This document shows, piece by piece, positions 8,874 through 17,265 of a DNA stretch of 51,747 nucleotides; position 1 is the stretch's first letter, and the number at the start of each line of letters is the position of its first letter. Position numbers and translations under genes: made by a program. The notes below the pieces were generated by a model. That model saw only the letters and a list, made by a program, of their open reading frames with translations, was not told where the DNA came from and did no database searches. Origin of the DNA: Brevibacterium sp. (lineage in GTDB: Bacteria > Actinomycetota > Actinomycetes > Actinomycetales > Brevibacteriaceae); assembly GCF_031179145.1 (NCBI RefSeq), contig NZ_JAPSIB010000021.1:19523-71269 (forward strand). Reading direction: 5' to 3'.

Positions 8874-8965
8874 TTTCTCCTCCTGCTTGGGGGACGGTCG
8901 TGGTCTCATCTTCCGGCGGAGCCGGGGATCACACAAGGGGGCTTGACAAACTGTAGGGCGGCTCC

Positions 8966-8997
8966 CGCGGAGCAGCTGTGAGGAGCGGCTGTCCGCG
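8966..8997 (-). terminator. weak hairpin downstream of the epimerase/ferritin gene
   Basis: CGCGGA pairs with TCCGCG around an imperfect inner stem (AGC with GCT). It lies 15-46 bases past the stop at 9012 on the transcribed strand. No T run follows, so it may only partly terminate before the alcohol dehydrogenase gene. Confidence 0.35.
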
Positions 8998-9011
8998 ATG
9001 CCGCCCGGCGA

Positions 9012-9209
9012 TCAGTAGTGGCCCGGAGGGTCGCTGCTCGGGAACGACTCCTCTCCCCATTCGTCCACGAGAGCGTCATCGTGGGCACGACGGTCCGCTG
9101 TCGTGCCCGGCCGCTCTGCCTCCTTCTTCGGCGCTGCCTCGGGAACGGTCTGGACCTCCTCCGCGTCTCCGCCGGGAGCTGCTCCGGTGTTGTCGGGCTG
9201 CTGCGTCAT
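9012..9209 (-). other. possible internal start: 65-residue SFPxSDPP protein
   Basis: Inside and in frame with the large epimerase gene, AGGAGG sits five bases before an ATG at 9209. The encoded 65 residues start MTQQPDNTGAAPGGDAEEV and end WGEESFPSSDPPGHY, which looks like a complete small hydrophilic protein. Either the stop between two genes was lost and they are now fused, or both a long and a short product are made. A sequencing indel could also have joined them. Confidence 0.4.
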
Positions 9210-10910
9210 CACTGCCTCCTGAGTGTGCTCTTCCCTGTCCTGATCACTGCGGTGGTCAGGGGTCTGTGGGTGGAACGTGTCCCGGTCGTCGCGGAATGCC
9301 CGGGTTCGCGCATAGGCGTGGACCTCGCCCAGGGCGTCCGCTTGGGCCAGCGCCTGGTCGGCGAGGTCCCGGAAGACCTGTGGTTCGAGACCGAGGAGCT
9401 CGGCGTTCGCCTGGAGGGTCTGCCAGGCGCCGAGTTTGCCGATCACGGCGCTGCGCATGAGTTCGGCCTCGAGGACCAGCGTCAGGGGTGAGCGCTCGGT
9501 CACCTTCCCGTTGCTCTTGAGCCGGCCCAGGCGCTCGCCCACCCACGACACCGCCTGCCGGTAGGGCATCTGCTTCATCCCGAGGTCCCGGATGAGGTTC
9601 AGCAGGAACGAGCGCTCGAGCCGGATCTCCTCGGCGACTTCCGAGAGCTTCGCGTAGACCGGGGTGTCGATATAGGCCCCGGTCATCCGCTCGATCCGCT
9701 GAACCCCGGCAGTCGCTCCGGTGAGATGGTCGGACAGGTAGAGATTGAGCAGGTCGAAGGTGACCGAATCGGAGATGTGTCCGGCCGTGGCGGCGCTGGG
9801 GCTGTCGGTGTTTCCACCGGCCTCCACACCTTCCCTGACCCAACCATGTGCCGCCGCGAGATGACCGGCGTCGGGATCCCGGGGACGCAGTGGGACCGAG
9901 GCCGTGCCCGAGCCCTCGATCATTCCCGAGAGGAGGATCCGCAGGGCATCGGCGGCCGAGGTGCGAGGCGTCCAGTCGAGCCCCTGCTTGGCCGCGGAGT
10001 TGTCCATCTGCGGCACCGACATCGCCATGTCGAGCCACCCTTCGTCGGCGGCCAGCAGTCGAGCTTTGTGCGCTCCGAAGACGAAGGCTCGCACCAGGCG
10101 CGGGGGAAGCCGGACGAAGCGGCCGTGGTCGACGATGTCAGCGAGCTCCTGCGGACCGAGGACTTCATCGGCGCAGATGTTGAACGCCCCGGGGACCCGC
10201 TTGACGACCGCGGCGGTGTAGGCGGCGGCCAGATCCTCAGCCGTGACGGCTTGGACTCCGTGCAGCCCCTTGGGCACGGGCAGAACTGGCGGCTTCACGG
10301 CGCCGAGGGTCTGCATCGGGATCCAGCTGCCGAGGAAGTACCGCTGGATCTGGTGGGCGGCATCGGACTGGAACACGAGGGCGGGGCGCAGTCGAGTGAC
10401 GAGGACCTCGGGATGGGAGGCGCTGAATTCGTCGAGCACCCGTTCCTGGGCAGCTTTGTCCACACTGTAGTGCGAGGATTCGATGCCCGTGGTCGGCCAC
10501 GACTCGTCACGCCTGACTTCGCCGGTGTCGGGGGAGTAGGCGGCCCAGGAGGATGCGGCGACCAGGTGTGACACGCCTGCTTCGGCCGCCGCCTGCGCCA
10601 CTCTCTTCGTCCCTTCGACATTCACCCTTCGCAGCAGGTCCCGATTCGAGTTCGGCTGGATCAGCCAAGCGAGGTGGATGACCGCGTCGACATCGGCGAA
10701 GGCGTCGCGGAGCTCGGCCAGCGCCTGCTCGGCAGAACTGGCTGCCGCGATGTCGATGGAGGCCCACTGGCATTCGGAGTAGGGAGCGACGGTGAGATCA
10801 GGCATGCGACGAGCAATGCCGAGGACGGAGGACACCTCCGGATGGTCGAGCAGGGCGGTGAGCACCGCTGTCCCGGTGTTTCCTGTGGCGCCGACGACGG
10901 CAACGCGCAT
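9012..10910 (-). CDS. NAD-dependent epimerase fused to ferritin-like domain and SFPxSDPP tail
   Basis: A 632-residue protein with three parts. Residues 1-340 are an extended SDR/epimerase with the NAD motif GATGNTG (7-13) and an active-site-like YSVDK. Residues about 370-535 look like an all-helical ferritin-like bundle: repeated acidic/hydrophobic helices such as LLNLYLSDHLTGA, LSEVAEEIRLERSFLLN and LVLEAELMRSAVIGKL. This assignment is by appearance only. The last 65 residues are Pro/Glu-rich and end in DEWGEESFPSSDPPGHY, a short tail motif seen on many small bacterial proteins. The ATG at 10910 has GAGGAG upstream. An in-frame ATG at 9209 has its own strong Shine-Dalgarno and may give a second small product. 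The gene heads the redox block, 138 bases before the alcohol dehydrogenase gene. Confidence 0.75.
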   Translation of the reverse strand: MRVAVVGATGNTGTAVLTALLDHPEVSSVLGIARRMPDLTVAPYSECQWASIDIAAASSAEQALAELRDAFADVDAVIHLAWLIQPNSNRDLLRRVNVEGTKRVAQAAAEAGVSHLVAASSWAAYSPDTGEVRRDESWPTTGIESSHYSVDKAAQERVLDEFSASHPEVLVTRLRPALVFQSDAAHQIQRYFLGSWIPMQTLGAVKPPVLPVPKGLHGVQAVTAEDLAAAYTAAVVKRVPGAFNICADEVLGPQELADIVDHGRFVRLPPRLVRAFVFGAHKARLLAADEGWLDMAMSVPQMDNSAAKQGLDWTPRTSAADALRILLSGMIEGSGTASVPLRPRDPDAGHLAAAHGWVREGVEAGGNTDSPSAATAGHISDSVTFDLLNLYLSDHLTGATAGVQRIERMTGAYIDTPVYAKLSEVAEEIRLERSFLLNLIRDLGMKQMPYRQAVSWVGERLGRLKSNGKVTERSPLTLVLEAELMRSAVIGKLGAWQTLQANAELLGLEPQVFRDLADQALAQADALGEVHAYARTRAFRDDRDTFHPQTPDHRSDQDREEHTQEAVMTQQPDNTGAAPGGDAEEVQTVPEAAPKKEAERPGTTADRRAHDDALVDEWGEESFPSSDPPGHY

Positions 10911-10963
10911 GAGAACTCCTCAGCTGACGACGGAAGGCCGGCTGCCTGCCACCTCTACTGCTC

Positions 10964-10992
10964 ACGGTACTCAGGTCAGGACGGCTTGTCGA
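10964..10992 (-). promoter_or_regulatory. sigma-70-type promoter of the epimerase/ferritin gene
   Basis: On the minus strand TCGACA (10992-10987), a 17-base spacer, and TACCGT (10969-10964). The gene starts at 10910, leaving a leader of about 45 bases with a good Shine-Dalgarno. Confidence 0.55.
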
Positions 10993-11188
10993 TGGACTTC
11001 CGGAGAACAGTTCCCACGGCAATGCGGCTTGTGTCGACGTTGCGGAGGAGCCGCAGAGGAGGAGCGCAGAGGAGTTTGTGCGTTCCCTGGGAATGCGTTT
11101 GAGCGGGTCCCAATCGGAGATCAGAGATGGCAGGGTGTTCACCGTCAGAGGGTTCGCAAGAACCCTGACTCCGTCGAAGGGAGACAAC

Positions 11189-11371
11189 ATGGGATTCGAA
11201 GACCTCACCAATCAGGCCAAGGACGCCTTGAATAGCGAAAAGGGTGAAGAGTTCAGCGACCAGGGGCTTGACAAGGCTTCTGATTTCGCCGACGGTCTCT
11301 CCGGCGGCAAGTTCGGGGAACAGATCGACCAGGGTCGCGAAGCTGCTGACGGACACGTCGGCACCGAATGA
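11189..11371 (+). CDS. MT0933-like small protein (antitoxin-family annotation)
   Basis: A 60-residue, very hydrophilic, acidic protein rich in Gly, Asp and Gln: MGFEDLTNQAKDALNSEKG, then a helix-like DQGLDKASDFADGLSGGK. It matches the short actinobacterial family annotated after Mycobacterium MT0933 as an antitoxin. No toxin gene lies next to it, and the sequence also resembles CsbD/stress-type small proteins, so an antitoxin role is doubtful. The ATG at 11189 has GAAGGGAG upstream. The 278-base region between it and the divergent epimerase gene holds that gene's promoter and a small hairpin (AGGGTTC/GAACCCT near 11144-11165). A strong hairpin follows the gene. Confidence 0.7.
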   Translation: MGFEDLTNQAKDALNSEKGEEFSDQGLDKASDFADGLSGGKFGEQIDQGREAADGHVGTE

Positions 11372-11403
11372 TCTTCTGATCCATCGCCGCGTCCGGCATG
11401 GAT

Positions 11404-11439
11404 GAGCGCCGAGGTGAATGAACTTTCACCTCGGCGCTC
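11404..11439. terminator. 15-bp perfect hairpin between convergent genes
   Basis: GAGCGCCGAGGTGAA (11404-11418) pairs perfectly with 11425-11439 around a six-base loop. It lies between the MT0933-like gene and the convergent pcrA end at 11459 and probably stops transcription from both sides. It shares a CGCCGAGG core with two other terminators in the window. Confidence 0.75.
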
Positions 11440-11458
11440 CTGTATTCAGGGTCGGCTT

Positions 11459-13981
11459 CTAGCCGAGCTTCTCCACGGGAGCGTAGCGCAGCAGCAGGCG
11501 TTTGGTGCCCAGCGACCCGAAGTCGACGACGGCCACGGTCTTGTCACCGACTCCATTGACTTCGGTCACTGTGCCCAGACCGAAGGATTCGTGTGAGACC
11601 TTCTCGCCCACTGCGACGGAGATGACCTCGCGATTGGGTCGGATCCGATTCGGGAATCCGCCGCCGGGGGCCGACGAGTTCGCGCCGGAATTCCGTGACC
11701 GGCTCGCACCTCCCGCAGACCGTGAGGCCGCCCCCCGGGCAGAGCTGCTCGAGCCGAAGACCCCCGATCCGTAGCCACCGGAGCCGAACGAGGATCCGCC
11801 GGAGCTTCCCGGGCCGAATCCGCCGGAGAAGCTGCCGGTGTTCTCCCACTTGATGAGGGGCTCCGGGATCTCTGCGAGGAACCGGCTCGGCGGATTGTAC
11901 TGCGGCTGTCCCCACATGCTGCGGGTTTCGGCGCGGGACAGGAGCAGTCGCTGCCGTGCTCGGGTCAGGCCGACGTAGGCCAGTCGGCGCTCCTCCGAGA
12001 GTTCCGAGGGGGACTCGAAGGCGCGGGAGTGGGGGAAGCTGCCGTCCTCGAGGCCGGTGAGGAAGACGACGGGGAACTCCAGTCCCTTGGCCGTATGCAG
12101 GGTCATGAGAGTGACCTGGCCGAGTTCGGCGTCGGGGATCTGGTCGGTGTCCGACGCCAGGGCGACCTGCTCGAGGAATTGATCGATCGCCGTGGTCCCG
12201 GTGCCGGGAGCGTCCACGGCATCCGCCGCTGCGACGGCGTCGTCCGCTTCGGCCTGTGACTCACCGTCGGCCTCGGCTTGAACCTCCGCCTCGGCTGCGG
12301 CCATCGCCTGCGTGGTGGCGAAGTCCTCGGCGACGGCGACGAGCTCGGCGAGGTTGTCGACCCTCGACTCGTCCTGCGGGTCGGTGCTCTTCTGCAATGA
12401 CTCCAGGTATCCGCTCTGCTCGAGGATCGCCTCGATGACACGGGACACCGGAGCTGCCTCGGCGGTTGCGCCGAGATCGCGCAGGAGCTCGTAGAACTTG
12501 CGCACCGAGGTCTTCGCCCGGGGGCTGAGGAGGTCGATCTCGTCGAGACGTGCGAGGGCGGAGTAGAAGCTGATGTTCTCGCGGTCGGCGAAGTCGGCGA
12601 TGATGCCCTCCGTCCGATCCCCGATCGAGCGCTTGGGCACATTGAGGATGCGGCGGAGGTTGACGTCGTCATCCGGGTTGGCGAGCACCCTCAGGTAGGC
12701 CAGGGCGTCCTTGATCTCCTTGCGTTCGTAGAACCGGGTTCCGCCGACGACTTTGTAGGGGATTCCCGACCGGACCAGAGCGTCCTCGATCGCGCGGGAC
12801 TGGGCGTTCGTCCGATAGAACACGGCGAAATCCCCATAGGAGTACTGCTCGTCGTCGATGAGCTCGTCGATGCGATTGACGATGAAACGGGCCTCGGCCT
12901 GCTCGTTCTCGGCCACCCAGCCGACGATCGGCTCACCGGTGCCCGCCGAGGTCCACAGCTTCTTCTCCTTGCGGTCCTGATTGTTGGCGATGACGGCGTT
13001 CGCCGCGTCGAGGATGTTCTGGGTCGACCGGTAGTTCTGCTCGAGCAGAACCACCTCGGCGGTGGGGAAGTCCTTCTCGAACTCCACGATGTTGCGCACC
13101 GTCGCCCCACGGAAGGCGTAGATCGACTGGTCGGCGTCACCGACGACAGTCAGCTCCGCACCCCCGGGGCCGCCGGAGCCGTCGCCGGCCAGGGCCCGGA
13201 TCAGCGCATACTGGGCCGGGTTGGTGTCCTGGTACTCGTCGACGAGGATGTGGCGGAAGCGACGCCGGTAGGACTGGGCGATCTCGGGGAACGCTCCGAA
13301 GAGATGGACGGTCTCGGAGATGAGGTCGTCGAAGTCGAAGGCGTTCGCCAGCCGCAGTCGGGCGGTGTAGCGCCGGAACACGTCGGCAAGCACTTCATCG
13401 GCCGGGTTGTTCGGACGCGGTATGAAGTCGTCGGGGGTCTGCAGCTCGTTCTTGAGATTGGAGATCCGGTGCAGGATCGCCCGCGGGGTGTACTTCTTCG
13501 AGTCGAGGCCGAGCTCCTTGAGGATCTGAGCCACCAGGCGCTGGGCGTCCTGGGCGTCATAGATCGTGAAGTTCGACTTCATCCCCAGCACCTTGGCCTC
13601 GCGGCGGAGGATCCGCACGCAGGAGGAGTGGAACGTGGAGATCCACATCGCGCGTGAGGCGGGCCCGATGAGCGCGCCGATCCGCTCGGCCATCTCCTTG
13701 GCCGCCTTGTTCGTGAAGGTGATCGCCAGGACTTCGCCCGGATGCGCCCGACCAGTGGCCAGGGCGTAGGCGATGCGCCGGGTCAGAACAGTCGTTTTGC
13801 CCGAACCGGCACCCGCGACGATGAGCAGGGCGGATCCGGTGTGGGTCACAGCCTCCCGCTGTCGGGGATTGAGGCCGGAGAGGAGTTCGGCGAGGACCGA
13901 GTCCGTTCCCGGCCCGGCGTCTGAGGTGTTATCAGCTGCATACATCATGTCCGGACCAACGATACCGTCCGGGTCTGACAC
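11459..13981 (-). CDS. pcrA: ATP-dependent DNA helicase, UvrD/PcrA type
   Basis: A superfamily 1A helicase of up to 840 residues, acting in DNA repair and replication-fork maintenance. Motifs in order: Q-motif region LNPRQREAV; Walker A AGAGSGKTT near residues 56-64; VDEYQDTNPAQ (DExQ type); GDADQSIYAFRGA; QNYRSTQNIL; and VGLTRARQRLLLSRA. An acidic Ala/Glu linker lies around residues 565-605. A Gly/Ser-rich tail leads to a C-terminal PcrA/UvrD Tudor domain (GEKVSHESFGLGTVTEV). The start is uncertain. The GTG at 13981 has GAGGGG seven bases before it, but two ATGs at 13948 and 13945 follow a TATCGT box and would remove 11-12 residues. Confidence 0.93.
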   Translation of the reverse strand: MSDPDGIVGPDMMYAADNTSDAGPGTDSVLAELLSGLNPRQREAVTHTGSALLIVAGAGSGKTTVLTRRIAYALATGRAHPGEVLAITFTNKAAKEMAERIGALIGPASRAMWISTFHSSCVRILRREAKVLGMKSNFTIYDAQDAQRLVAQILKELGLDSKKYTPRAILHRISNLKNELQTPDDFIPRPNNPADEVLADVFRRYTARLRLANAFDFDDLISETVHLFGAFPEIAQSYRRRFRHILVDEYQDTNPAQYALIRALAGDGSGGPGGAELTVVGDADQSIYAFRGATVRNIVEFEKDFPTAEVVLLEQNYRSTQNILDAANAVIANNQDRKEKKLWTSAGTGEPIVGWVAENEQAEARFIVNRIDELIDDEQYSYGDFAVFYRTNAQSRAIEDALVRSGIPYKVVGGTRFYERKEIKDALAYLRVLANPDDDVNLRRILNVPKRSIGDRTEGIIADFADRENISFYSALARLDEIDLLSPRAKTSVRKFYELLRDLGATAEAAPVSRVIEAILEQSGYLESLQKSTDPQDESRVDNLAELVAVAEDFATTQAMAAAEAEVQAEADGESQAEADDAVAAADAVDAPGTGTTAIDQFLEQVALASDTDQIPDAELGQVTLMTLHTAKGLEFPVVFLTGLEDGSFPHSRAFESPSELSEERRLAYVGLTRARQRLLLSRAETRSMWGQPQYNPPSRFLAEIPEPLIKWENTGSFSGGFGPGSSGGSSFGSGGYGSGVFGSSSSARGAASRSAGGASRSRNSGANSSAPGGGFPNRIRPNREVISVAVGEKVSHESFGLGTVTEVNGVGDKTVAVVDFGSLGTKRLLLRYAPVEKLG

Positions 13982-14018
13982 GAGCGCACCCCTCGCTGCT
14001 CCCGGACGGGAATGCGAC

Positions 14019-14104
14019 GGCGGCCCCGGGCCCCCCCCCGGGGGGCCCCGGGCGCCCGGGGGGCGGGGGGCGGGGGGGCGCGGCGGGGGCGGCCGGGGCC
14101 GCCG
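14019..14104. other. 86-base pure G/C tract
   Basis: From 14019 to 14104 there is no A or T. It includes runs of nine or more C and several runs of six or seven G, with strong self-complementarity (CCCGGG/GGGCCC blocks). It lies between two leftward genes, upstream of pcrA. It could be a terminator-like structure, but long homopolymers of this kind are also typical of consensus error. I see no coding feature in it. Confidence 0.85.
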
Positions 14105-14134
14105 TCAGGATGTCGGAGGGGAGACGAGGGAAGG

Positions 14135-14542
14135 TCAGACGAACACGGCCACCAGGACGTTGATGAGTGCGAAGGCGAAGGTCAGGTGCGCCATTGTCGC
14201 CGAGGGGTTCTTCGTGGCCACGGCGCTGCCGACGCCGACTCCCGCGCCGGCTCCGGCAGGAGCCTCGGCGGCGAACGCCTTCTGCTTCCGGTTGCCGATG
14301 AACGCGAAGACGGTGACCAGGATCGCGACGACGAGTTTGATGCCGATCTTCATGTGATTGACGTCGTCATCGCCCATCTCGGCGATGACCACCAGGAGCA
14401 GGCCCGTGACCAGCTGCAGATACGATGCGTGGAGCATTCCCGGCAGCACCCGAGGGGAGCGGATGACCGTGAAATAGCCGCCCACGATGATCGCCATTCC
14501 GATCAGATGGAGGGACAGTAGAATCTCGCGCAGAATTTCCAT
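14135..14542 (-). CDS. hypothetical four-helix membrane protein
   Basis: A 135-residue protein starting MEILREILLSLHLIGMAIIVGGYF, with four transmembrane segments near residues 5-25, 38-55, 64-82 and 113-134. A Gly/Ala-rich cytosolic-type loop (AEAPAGAGAGVGVGSAV) follows a basic NRKQK. It resembles conserved actinobacterial membrane proteins of unknown function. ATG 14542 is preferred because a -10 box TACGAT (14555-14550) ends seven bases before it, giving a leaderless mRNA. An ATG at 14551 would lie inside that box. Confidence 0.65.
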   Translation of the reverse strand: MEILREILLSLHLIGMAIIVGGYFTVIRSPRVLPGMLHASYLQLVTGLLLVVIAEMGDDDVNHMKIGIKLVVAILVTVFAFIGNRKQKAFAAEAPAGAGAGVGVGSAVATKNPSATMAHLTFAFALINVLVAVFV

Positions 14543-14549
14543 ACCGTTC

Positions 14550-14555
14550 ATCGTA
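14550..14555 (-). promoter_or_regulatory. -10 box of leaderless promoter for gene at 14542
   Basis: TACGAT on the minus strand with seven bases to the ATG. The promoter lies close to the divergent tRNA-Gln gene. Confidence 0.45.
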
Positions 14556-14605
14556 ATGGCATGATGGTCTCTCGTGAGCGCGGGCCCTTCCATGGTGCAC
14601 GCTGT

Positions 14606-14677
14606 TCCGCCCTGGTGTAATGGCAGCACGCCGGCCTTTGGAGCCGTGCAGTATAGGTTCGAATCCTATGGGCGGAG
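14606..14677 (+). tRNA. tRNA-Gln (anticodon UUG)
   Basis: The 7-bp acceptor TCCGCCC/GGGCGGA is perfect, with discriminator G. The anticodon stem CGGC/GCCG holds the seven-base loop CTTTGGA, giving anticodon TTG (14638-14640). The T-arm contains GGTTCGAATCC. CCA is not encoded. It lies 31 bases upstream of glmU and may share its transcript. Confidence 0.95.
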
Positions 14678-14708
14678 CTTGCCCAATCCGACTTGCGGGG
14701 GATTAAGT

Positions 14709-16166
14709 ATGACACAGACCCGACCCACTGCCGTTATCGTTCTGGCTGCCGGCCAGGGCACACGCATGAAATCGGCTCTGCCGAAGGTCATGCATCCGAT
14801 CGGTGGGCGGTCTCTGCTCCACCATGCCATCGCCGCCGCCTCCGGCACCCAACCCGACCACCTCGTCGTCGTCGTCCGCCACGAACGCGATCAGCTCGTC
14901 GCGCACCTCGAATCCCTGCCCGAGGCCTCGACGCAGACCGTGCTCATCGCCGATCAGGACGAGATCCCCGGCACGGGCCGCGCCACCGAATGCGCGCTGA
15001 GCCAGCTGCCCGAGGACATCTCCGGCACCGTCGTCGTCACCTACGGCGACGTCCCGCTGCTCACCGCCGAGACGATCAGCGGTCTCGTCGAGATCCACGA
15101 GAGCTCTCACAATGCCGTCACCGTCCTCTCCGCCGAGGTGGACGACCCCACCGGCTACGGCCGCATCGTCCGTGACGCCTCCGGTTCTCTGCTCCGCATC
15201 GTGGAGCAGAAGGACGCCAGCGACGAGGAGCGAGCGATCCGGGAGATCAACTCCGGCATCTACGCCTTCGACGCCGCCGCACTCAGACAGGGTCTGACCT
15301 CTCTGACCACGGACAACGCTCAGGGAGAGAAGTACCTCACCGACGTCATCGGCTACTCCCGGCAGGCGGGTCTGGCCGTCGCCGCCACCGCCACCGATGA
15401 CCTGTGGCAGGTCGAGGGCGCCAACGACCGGGTGCAGCTGGCCAAACTGGGCAAGGAGCTCAACCGCCGCATCGTCGAGAAGTGGATGCGTGCCGGGGTG
15501 AGCGTCGTCGACCCCGACACGACCTGGATCGACGTCGACGTCTCCCTCGCCGAGGACGTCACGGTCCTGCCCGGAGTTCAGCTCCTCGGGGCCACCGACA
15601 TCGGCGCCGGGGCCGTCGTCGGACCGGACTCGACCCTCAAGGACACCGAGGTGGGCGCCGGTGCCCGCGTCGTGCGCACGCATGCGGAACTGGCCATCGT
15701 CGGACCCGACGCCAGCGTCGGTCCGTTCGCGTACCTGCGTCCGGGGACCAACCTCGGCGAGGGTGGCAAGATCGGCACGTTCGTCGAGACGAAGAACGCC
15801 GAGATCGGTCAGGGCGCGAAGGTTCCGCACCTGTCCTACGTCGGCGACGCCGAGATCGGCGAGGGCACCAACATCGGCGCCGCGTCGGTCTTCGTCAACT
15901 ATGACGGTGTCGCCAAGCACCGCACCGTCATCGGCAAGCACGCACGCCTGGGCTCGGACAACATGTATGTCGCCCCGGTCACGGTGGGCGATGGAGCCTA
16001 CACGGGTGCCGGCACTGTGGTGCGCAAAGATGTCCCTGCAGGAGCGCTGGCCATCAACGTGGCTCCGCAGCGCAACCTGGAGGGCTGGGTCGTCAGCAAT
16101 CGCCCCGGCACGCCTGCAGCGCAGGCGGCCGAGGCCGCATCCGAAGGGGAACTGGCAAGTGAATGA
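14709..16166 (+). CDS. glmU: bifunctional GlcNAc-1-P uridyltransferase/GlcN-1-P acetyltransferase
   Basis: Makes UDP-GlcNAc for peptidoglycan in two steps: acetylation of glucosamine-1-phosphate, then uridylyl transfer. The N-terminal Rossmann-like pyrophosphorylase domain carries LAAGQGTRMKSALPK (about residues 12-26). The C-terminal left-handed beta-helix acetyltransferase domain shows hexapeptide repeats and the conserved GTFVETKNAEIGQGAKVPHLSYVGD, with the probable catalytic His. At 485 residues it is full length. The ATG at 14709 follows GGGGG. Its stop overlaps the prs start by 8 bases, as in other actinobacteria. Confidence 0.97.
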   Translation: MTQTRPTAVIVLAAGQGTRMKSALPKVMHPIGGRSLLHHAIAAASGTQPDHLVVVVRHERDQLVAHLESLPEASTQTVLIADQDEIPGTGRATECALSQLPEDISGTVVVTYGDVPLLTAETISGLVEIHESSHNAVTVLSAEVDDPTGYGRIVRDASGSLLRIVEQKDASDEERAIREINSGIYAFDAAALRQGLTSLTTDNAQGEKYLTDVIGYSRQAGLAVAATATDDLWQVEGANDRVQLAKLGKELNRRIVEKWMRAGVSVVDPDTTWIDVDVSLAEDVTVLPGVQLLGATDIGAGAVVGPDSTLKDTEVGAGARVVRTHAELAIVGPDASVGPFAYLRPGTNLGEGGKIGTFVETKNAEIGQGAKVPHLSYVGDAEIGEGTNIGAASVFVNYDGVAKHRTVIGKHARLGSDNMYVAPVTVGDGAYTGAGTVVRKDVPAGALAINVAPQRNLEGWVVSNRPGTPAAQAAEAASEGELASE

Positions 16167-17130
16167 GATTACGACGGCGGGCGAGAAGAAGCTCGTTCTG
16201 GTCAGTGGGCGCGCAGATCCGGAGCTCGCTGAGCAAGTCGCAGAGAACCTGGGGACGGAACTCCTCCCCACCGACATCTACAACTTCGCCAATGGTGAGA
16301 TCTACGTCCGATTCTCCGAGTCGGTGCGCGGCTGTGACGTCTTCGTGCTGCAGTCCCATGGTGCGCCCATCAACGAATGGCTGATGGAACAGCTGATCAT
16401 GGTCGACGCACTGAAGCGGGCATCGGCCAAGCGCATCACCGTCATCGCCCCGTTCTTCCCCTACGCCCGGCAGGACAAGAAGCACCGCGGACGCGAGCCC
16501 ATCTCGGCCCGCCTCGTCGCCGACCTGTACAAGACGGCCGGGGCCGACCGCATCATCACCGTCGACCTGCACACCGCGCAGATCCAGGGCTACTTCGACG
16601 GCCCCGTCGACCACCTGATCGCGATGCCGATCCTTGCCGGCTACGTCAAGGACAAGTACCCCGGCGACCTCGCCGTCGTGTCCCCGGACGCCGGTCGCAT
16701 CAAGGTCGCTGAGAACTGGTCAGCGACCCTCGGCGGTGTGCCGCTGGCCTTCATCCACAAGACCCGCGACATCACCCGCGCCAACGAGTCGAAGGCCAAT
16801 CGCGTCGTCGGTGAGGTCGAGGGCCGGACCTGCATCCTCGTCGACGACATGATCGACACCGGCGGCACGATCGTCCAGGCAGCTGACGCCTGCATGGCCG
16901 CCGGTGCCAAGGGCGTCGTCATCGTCTCCACGCACGCCGTGTTCTCCGGGCCCGCCGTCGAACGATTGACGAACTCGGTCGCCGAAGAGGTCATCGTCAC
17001 CAACACGCTGCCACTGACCGAGGACAAGACCTTCGAGAAGCTCACCGTGCTCTCGATCGCCCCGCTCATCGCCCGCGCAGTGCATGAGGTCTTCGAGGAC
17101 GGATCGGTCACCAGCCTCTTCGAGGTCTGA
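16159..17130 (+). CDS. prs: ribose-phosphate pyrophosphokinase
   Basis: Makes PRPP from ribose-5-phosphate and ATP for nucleotide, His and Trp synthesis. Family signatures are present: FANGEIYVRFSESVRG, the ATP-site region FPYARQDKKHRGREPIS, DLHTAQIQGYFDGPVDHL, and the PRPP-binding loop CILVDDMIDTGGTIVQAA. At 323 residues it is full length. The GTG at 16159 overlaps the end of glmU and has AAGGGGA upstream. A strong hairpin terminator (17198-17233) closes the glmU-prs unit. Confidence 0.97.
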   Translation: MNEITTAGEKKLVLVSGRADPELAEQVAENLGTELLPTDIYNFANGEIYVRFSESVRGCDVFVLQSHGAPINEWLMEQLIMVDALKRASAKRITVIAPFFPYARQDKKHRGREPISARLVADLYKTAGADRIITVDLHTAQIQGYFDGPVDHLIAMPILAGYVKDKYPGDLAVVSPDAGRIKVAENWSATLGGVPLAFIHKTRDITRANESKANRVVGEVEGRTCILVDDMIDTGGTIVQAADACMAAGAKGVVIVSTHAVFSGPAVERLTNSVAEEVIVTNTLPLTEDKTFEKLTVLSIAPLIARAVHEVFEDGSVTSLFEV

Positions 17131-17197
17131 GCAGGATCGCATCCTTCGTGATCGCCGGCCCTGACCGTGATCGCGCGCCCTGACCGGCGGTCTCTGC

Positions 17198-17233
17198 AGA
17201 ACGAACCCCGAGCTGCGGCTCGGGGTTCGTTCT
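17198..17233 (+). terminator. 16-bp perfect hairpin after prs
   Basis: A 16-base arm (17198-17213, core AACGAACCCCGAGC) pairs perfectly with 17218-17233 around loop TGCG. The right arm runs into TTCT. It is an intrinsic terminator for glmU-prs. Confidence 0.85.
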
Positions 17234-17265
17234 ACACTGGAGGCACGCGAGGGAAGGGAACCGTG

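Noticed and set aside
11189..11371. Toxin-antitoxin module
   Set aside because: The small protein carries an antitoxin-family name, but no toxin gene adjoins it and its composition fits a stress protein as well.
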